This document shows positions 58,524 through 64,000 of a stretch of DNA of 64,000 nt, piece after piece. Under the pieces are notes generated by a model, which ran no database searches, was not told the origin of the DNA, and was given only the letters and a program-made list of their open reading frames with translations. Origin of the DNA: Gamarada debralockiae (Eukaryota > Ascomycota > Leotiomycetes > Helotiales > Hyphodiscaceae); NCBI GenBank assembly GCA_002803225.1, contig NXFV01001430.1, forward strand, positions 23,305 through 87,304, read 5' to 3'. The translations under genes were made by a program, and so were the position numbers. Numbering within the stretch: the first letter of the stretch is position 1; each line of letters opens with the position of its first letter.

Positions 58524-58585
58524 AGTAATAATTTGTATACGAATGCGAGGCGCAGTAGTGTAATTGTGTAAACATTGAATTGTAA

Positions 58586-58813
58586 TCAAAAGAACCAGAA
58601 ATGAAGCTCCAAATCGTCTAACTCAAACTCCGCATCCTGGGCATATACCTCAACGCCCCCAATTGTGTCCCTTCTCATGGCAGATGCAGCAATTGTAGCT
58701 GAGTCCTCCACACAATCGTCCTGATAGACTGATGCTATTCCACACATAGAGCCGCGCTCCCTCCGAGTCCTTGGTTCGTACGGATCCACGTGACCAGCTT
58801 CAAGTCTAGCCAT
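58586..58813 (-). other. 75-residue frame inside the mobile element, possible transposase tail
   Basis: Begins MARLEAGHVDPYEPRTRRE and ends in an acidic ELDDLELHFWFF. The composition looks like real protein, yet it is far too short for a transposase. It may be the remnant of the parent element's coding sequence. I do not recognise the family. Confidence 0.35.
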
Positions 58814-59095
58814 TGTTAAAGCATTAGAAGAGGCCGTTTTAGCCCCGAATGGACCACATATAGCTGGTGTACTGCAGAAATACTAGGGAGCTCCCACAAG
58901 GAAGGGTACCGCCGAGCACTAGACTCTGGTACACGTATAGGAATGAGTATTGGACTTGGAATTGCCGGGAACTAGTCTGTAGAGAGCTAGTCTTCTAGGA
59001 TATCGTCAAGTAAAATCACTCGCCATTCTTCTTGCGTTCCCATTGTATGATAACTGGGGAGGCCAAAGGATGTTGGATCGTACAGCTACAGCCAG

Positions 59096-59179
59096 GTGGC
59101 GCGAGGTTGATAAGTGTACTCCCCAAATTAGGACCGAAAACTTGATTTAGCCGGGAGTGGAGTTGATTTAGCTCATCCC
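59096..59179 (-). repeat. Right terminal inverted repeat
   Basis: 84 bases, reverse complement of the left repeat with five substitutions. One falls in the second CTAAATCAACTC copy, so that copy is degraded here. Confidence 0.85.
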
Positions 59180-59264
59180 TAATATATAGGGTGGAGAGCG
59201 AAGTTGGGATGATTTCATCATTCTATTGTTGCAACTCCATTTTAACGGACAAAGTCTAGTCAGA

Positions 59265-61239
59265 ATGTCTTCAACTTCAACAACGTAAGCCTCTCATTTC
59301 TCCTCGAGAGTCCGATAGCTGACCCAGTACAATCAAGCACGATGATCTCTCCTCCAGAAGTCACTCATATCAAGACGTCTGGAACCCATGACGATCTCCC
59401 TCAAACACTCCCAGCCAATTTCCTTGATGGCTTCGAGAAACTCTCGCCTGAGCAGGCAGGCCACATCCGCCACTTCCACAACCTAGCCTCTCAACCCGAC
59501 GGGGAGTGGGCACTCATGGGATCTCAGGAGCCAGGCCAAGAATGGCTTGACGGCTACAGATACCAATTGGCAACCATGGCATACGCCACAGGAGCTGCAC
59601 ATTACCATCGCTTGCCAGCCCTCAGATCCGTATTCAAATCTTTGTTCGAAAGGCTGATCCACAAAATGTTGCTCCGAGATGTGTGGGGCTACTGGTATCT
59701 CACCAGTCAGAGTGGAAAGATGGTTGATCCGGATCTGAAGGAATTGAGGAAGCCATGGGCGGATCCAAACGCCAAGGAGAATATCATGGTTTGACGTCTC
59801 AAAATCTTCCGATGCGAGGAGAGAAGCTGATGTGAATAAACAGTATTCCGGCCACTTATTGCTCATGATCTCACTGTACGCAATGCTCTTCAATGATGAT
59901 AGGTATGAGAAAGAAGATGCTTTGATCTTCAACTGGAATCCAATTTTCTGGGGAATGGGGCCGCAAAGATTTTCCTACAATCGCAAAAGCCTGCAGGAGG
60001 CTATATTGGCTGAAATGGAGAAGGAGAAATGGCTAGGAGTCTGTTGTGAGCCGAACAGCATTTTTGTTGTCTGCAACCAATTTCCGGTCAGTTAGTTGAT
60101 TTTCTCACTCTCCGTTGAGCAAACCGCTCAGACTTAAACTGACTTCAATTGTTTAGATCATTGCTATGCGGTACAATGATGTTCGAGACGGCACAAACAT
60201 TGTGGACGATGTTCTCAAGAAATACACTGCCGCGTGGAAAGAAAAGGGTATGATACAAGAAAACGGCATGTTTGTCGACTGGTACCTCCCCAACCAAGAC
60301 AAAGTCAAGGAATCGCAGCTCATTGGGTTTACCGCATGGTCAGTATTCATTCGAATACGCCGAGGTGTGAAATCTGACAATACACAGGGCCGCTGCATTC
60401 ATGAACTCCTGGAATCCGTCCGTCGCGCACTCGACGTTCACTTCGCAAGCTGTAGGGTTTCTGTCCCGAGTGGAACCAGACCGCGTAGAGGTCAATTCGA
60501 CGCCAGTTGCACATGCCATTCGCAATCTCGTCAAAACCGAAGGAATTGACCCCGATTCACCTTCAACAGTTGCCAGGGCCAAAGATATCGTGAAGTCAAG
60601 CGGTGCCGATCAGCAGAGAATGCCGTGGACGACCCCGACTTTCGGCTATGTTGTCAAGTGGGTCTCTGAGGTAGGGAATAAAGCGACCCTGGAGGGTCTA
60701 CTGACCCATGCAGACAAATTCATGAATCCAACTTGGAGAAACGGAGGCTTGTACTACCCTCGCAATGATCGGGAGAGTGACAAAGATGGCAACCAAATTG
60801 CGGTAGAACCTTTCACTGGAAACAGCGCCATTGGATATGCACGTCTCAACGTTTTCGATGGACAGAGAAAAATGTGGCTCGAACCATGGACTGCTGAACA
60901 AGTGTCAGGCTCTCCACATGTAGATGGCGTAGATTTGAGCAGTGATGTTGATTTTGTTAGAGGAAGCTGGGATAAGATGCACAAAGTGATGTTTGTGACG
61001 ATGCGATCTTGGGATGGGGAGCGGAAGAAGTGAGTTTTCGCCGTGGAAGAAATAATTGCCCAGTACTGACAGCAGGCAGAATTCAGCTATGCTTTCGCAA
61101 CCTTGAGCCCGGCAGGTACGGCATATACATGAATGGGGAGCTCTCCGAGTCTAGGGAACTTCAAACTTCTGCTGATTTCGTTGAGCTTCAGCTGGAAGTC
61201 GATGGAGCCGAGCTTGATGTGGTTCTTTTGAGGACTTGA
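59265..61239 (+). CDS. Linalool dehydratase/isomerase (Ldi)-like enzyme
   Basis: Six exons (59265-59284, 59338-59788, 59844-60086, 60157-60338, 60388-61029, 61080-61239) encode 565 residues with no signal peptide. The central block is that of the Ldi fold (alpha6-barrel): GYRYQLATMAYATGAAHYHR, GYWYLTSQSGKM, SGHLLLMISLYAMLFNDDRY, FNWNPIFWGMGPQRFSYN, then CEPNSIFVVCNQFP. The two cysteines in that last motif are nine residues apart, the same spacing as the active-site cysteine pair of bacterial LinD, which hydrates or isomerises linalool and geraniol. Fungal members are longer and their substrates are largely unknown, so the reaction here is open. A C-terminal beta-rich part (LEPGRYGIYMNGELSESREL) follows. 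It converges on a Zn2Cys6 gene 153 bases away, and its promoter abuts the mobile element. Confidence 0.82.
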
Positions 61240-61392
61240 CTCCAACCTGTGCATCTGCAGAGTTTCAATAACGAACGGCCGATAGTTATTTCAAACCAAT
61301 TTTGAACAGCGGGATCTTGAAAGGAAAATAATCCAAAATTCGGCAATCCACTACTGTGCGTACCTGTCGATTTTCGAAATCGTTTGCTGCAA

Positions 61393-63156
61393 TCACCAGT
61401 GTATCGTTGTCTTCTTCAACAAAGTATTGCCGGGGCACTCCCTATCCTGCTGAATAGCGCTCAGTTGGGTCGTCCGTGAAATGCTATTAATCTTCATATC
61501 GACGATCTTTGCAACAGCATTTTCCGGCACATATTCTTCGTCGCCGAGACCTTCCTCTTCAATATCAGACATCCATTGCATGATCTTCCCCGTCATCACG
61601 GACTCCCATAACCCTTCCCTTCTCTTGTATTTTGAGAATAAGTCAATCACCTCGCGTCGAGCAGCTCGATGCCGGTAGTTCCACGCAACCACCGTTAAGC
61701 CTAGAACAAGCCTAGTATCGAATGAGAAGGTCTCAGTAACTAATGGCCCATCAGGAACCCTGGTCAAGAGCTTGGCAATTTCGACGACCTCTAAAAGCTC
61801 TCGTGTGTATTTGCGATAATACAGTCGGGAATCTGATATAGAGGCCGCAAACCAGAGGTAAGCAGCAAGATAATTAAGCCTCAAGAGACTTGCAGATCCG
61901 AACATATCTTTGCCTGCCGGGCTTTTGGCCCTTCTAAACAAAGGCTGGAAGGCGGCATTCCACTGCTTAAGATCCGAGAGAAATTTGCACAGCTGAAAGT
62001 ATGCTCGGTCGTCCGAACAAGGGGCGAGATTTGTCAGCGGGGGAGAGCTAGCACTCTCCAGATCTCTTTGTGAAAATCGCCAATGTTGACCGCGTATGAT
62101 GATCAGAACGAGTGAAGTCCTGGCCTCCATCACGCTTGTGAATTCGGCAGGCATCCTTTCAAGCACAGGTGGGGCACTGTACATCCGTTGGAGGTGATAG
62201 TCGTTGCTCTGCGAAGTATCGTACATAACTGACTGAATTTCGAGCACTGTGAATGCCTCGAGAATTTCCATCTCCAGTGGAGGACCTTGTTGGGCTACCA
62301 ATTGTTTCGTGCCACACTTGCCCTCATACTCGGCGATTATCTCAATCCCAGCAGATGTTTGAGCCATAGCGAGCTCATTATTTCCATGATAGGCTTCGAA
62401 ACAGGAAAAGAGCAGGCAAGAGAGAAGTCTAGTCCTAGTCTCGGCCCGTCCTTCCTTAGCTAACTTCATCAGGCCTGCAATTGCCATGCTGTATTCGTTA
62501 TAGGCAAATTCTCGTTGATGTTTTTCCATGCCGTGCCCAAGGTCTGCCCATGTATCGAAGTTCAATGCTCCAATCGCTATGACTGCATGTCTAATGATGG
62601 AATCAGTCTGACTAGCCTGAAGAACCACGTGAGTCCAAATATCATATTCCCAGCATCTGTTGAGTCGGGCCACTGTTCGATCGCAGAAGTCTCGGAAGCA
62701 ATGATACTCTGGATTGCTCTTGAAAAGGTTCTTCGACGGTGTTGGGCGGAGGGGGCGCGTTGCAACAAAGCTCTGCACTTTTGGTACTAGGAATCTCCGG
62801 GCTGGCGGAGCTTTCGGGAGTAATATAGGTTTTGTGTCTTGTATCGAACTCGACGAACCTGTCCTTTGTGACCTTGGTACGAGGCGCATTGCTTTCGCTG
62901 TGGCAGAGGACAGCGTGCTGCGCACTGGTTCGTAGCCGTCGCAGTCAAAGCCAGAATTGAAGCATCTCCTGCATGAAGGCTTTTGTTCATCGCATTTAAC
63001 TCTCCTAAATCTGCACTTAAATTAGCGAAAGCTCTGCATAATCCTAGGATTAAGAATGTGGGTGACGGACTTGCAAGTTTTGCATCCAGTCCGCACCTTT
63101 GGAGCATGTGCTCTGGTCGCTTTCTTTTTCTTCGGGGTATCTTGGCTGGCCTTCAT
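61393..63156 (-). CDS. Zn2Cys6 transcription factor, fungal_trans_2-like
   Basis: Exons 63156-63071 and 63010-61393, 567 residues. A basic leader (KKKKATRAHAPKVR) is followed by the cluster GCKTCKFRRVKC / DEQKPSC / RRCFNSGFDC, that is C-x2-C-x6-C-x6-C-x2-C-x6-C; the intron falls within the first loop, so the cluster is only visible after splicing. The regulatory part has the pattern of the fungal_trans_2 group: YHCFRDFCDRTVARLNRCWE, IWTHVVLQASQTDSIIRHAV, AIGALNFDTW, LLSCLLFSCFEAYHGN, SAGIEIIAEYE. Its close convergence with the Ldi-like gene suggests it may control that gene, although this is not shown. Confidence 0.9.
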
Positions 63157-63965
63157 ATCAACAACTCCAGAATGTGCATCAATCTTTCCTTTTCAGCGGG
63201 GAAGGGAATATGGTTATATCAATTCGAGATTTGAATGACCGCGAAAGAGAGGTTGAGGTCCAGCCTTGAGCATCTTCCATCATTTTTTTGGGCAGTGCGA
63301 CCGCTGAGGAGCTGTAGGGCTGTGCTTTAATCCGCATGGGCCCGCTCGTATCTGGGGCCAATGGAAAATCTGTCTTCGGGCGAGGTCAGACATCAGGTGG
63401 CATAAGACTCGAAGAAATGCTTGGCGTCCATTGTGTGGACTGTGCCTGATTATCGGCACTGAATGCAGAACGCTTTATCTTCAGAGGTGGTCATGGGAAT
63501 AGGGGCTATCGGGGGAAATGGAATGCAAATTTGATCGGTACGAAAATGTGCAAGTGTCCGCTACTTAAAAGCTTAGCCCTGTGGAACAAGGAGGCTGTTA
63601 GCGAACAGCAGCCTGAAAAACGAAAGGTAGACGCCGGGATTTGGTAATTATTCTCCCCACAGAATCACGTGCCGGATGACTTGAGATTTCAGAGTACTTT
63701 CTGATATGAACAGTGATATTGGCTCATATTCTCAGTTACAGTAGGGTAGGCGATTTAGCTTAGGATTTTATTATTTATTTATAAAATAGTAAATTACGTA
63801 TTTAGGGCATTGTTTTTTTAAGGAGGATTTCACGTGATATTAATACCTGGGAACAAGGCATCATTCAAAATTTTCCTACATCTAGATAGTTGCGCTTTAA
63901 GAACTTAACCTATTAGCCCCTTTATGAAGCCCACAACCATCGAAATTGATGGGGAGGAGTAAGGG

Positions 63966-64000
<35 letters not shown>
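63157..64000. other. Intergenic right edge
   Basis: Promoter of the Zn2Cys6 gene, then a strongly AT-rich stretch near 63755-63800, then the terminal A run. No gene recognised. Confidence 0.4.
63967..64000 (+). repeat. Homopolymer run of 34 A at the window edge
   Basis: Uninterrupted A from 63967 to the end. It could be the poly-A tail of a retroelement continuing outside, a natural homopolymer or an assembly edge. Nothing in the preceding 100 bases identifies a retroelement. Confidence 0.6.

Larger units (their letters stand above)
58440..59179. mobile_element. 740-bp non-autonomous terminal-inverted-repeat element, TA target site
   Basis: The ends are 84-base inverted repeats with five mismatches, starting GGGATGAGCTAAATCAAC on both sides. 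Each is flanked by TA (58438-58439 and 59180-59181), the target duplication of Tc1/mariner/pogo-type DNA transposons. There is no full transposase, only a short frame inside. Length, long TIRs and TA target fit a MITE-like deletion derivative moved by an autonomous relative elsewhere. The right end lies 85 bases upstream of the Ldi-like start codon. Confidence 0.85.

Noticed and set aside
1..64000. tRNA, 5S rRNA, CRISPR array or secondary-metabolite core genes
   Set aside because: I saw no B-box-type tRNA sequence, no 5S-like sequence, no regularly spaced repeats, and no PKS, NRPS or terpene synthase motifs. This was by eye, so a covariance-model scan would be firmer.

Overview
The window reads as nuclear DNA of a filamentous ascomycete (Pezizomycotina). 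Genes carry many short GT-AG introns (roughly 45-110 bases) with CTAAC/CTGAC-type branch sites. The gene content is typical of that group: Zn2Cys6 regulators, a HET-domain protein, an RTA1-type membrane protein, HapX, LCL2 and a WSC-glyoxal oxidase. The class is not fixed by the sequence; Leotiomycetes is my guess from protein flavour only. Function calls come from reading motifs, because no database search was possible.

Layout. 0-20 kb: the 5' part of a class II eIF4E gene, a large 10-exon protein with two separate zinc-cluster-like cysteine motifs, a REI1-type zinc-finger protein, a tail-to-tail pair of broken genes (amine oxidase and APH kinase), a Zn2Cys6 regulator, a broken peroxiredoxin-like gene, a DUF4048-like protein and a DNA-ligase-like protein without an obvious catalytic motif. 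20-39 kb: four large surface or secretory genes, namely an ABCC-type transporter, a processive family 2 glycosyltransferase, a membrane-anchored GH16 enzyme and a secreted four-WSC glyoxal oxidase. 39-42 kb holds no supportable gene.

42-50 kb is a compact housekeeping block in divergent pairs: mitochondrial ribosomal bL27m with LCL2, cytosolic glutamyl-tRNA synthetase with mitochondrial uL1m, and COG2 with HapX. The COG2/HapX spacer holds a near-palindromic pair of iron-GATA (SreA-type) sites. 50-64 kb is accessory again: a secreted RNase T2, a HET-domain gene cut by an in-frame TGA, a carboxylesterase relic, an RTA1-like protein, a 740-bp inverted-repeat transposable element with TA target duplication, then a linalool dehydratase/isomerase-like gene converging on a Zn2Cys6 regulator. 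The last 34 bases are all A.

How genes may work together. The glycosyltransferase, GH16 and glyoxal oxidase genes could form a neighbourhood for making, trimming and oxidising cell-surface polymer. The Ldi-like enzyme plus its regulator could be a small metabolic unit whose promoter has been invaded by a mobile element. At least four genes are decayed and a fifth is truncated, all outside the housekeeping block, so the accessory flanks are turning over faster than the core. For the spliced genes where I worked out every exon boundary, the coding length is a multiple of three, which supports those models.
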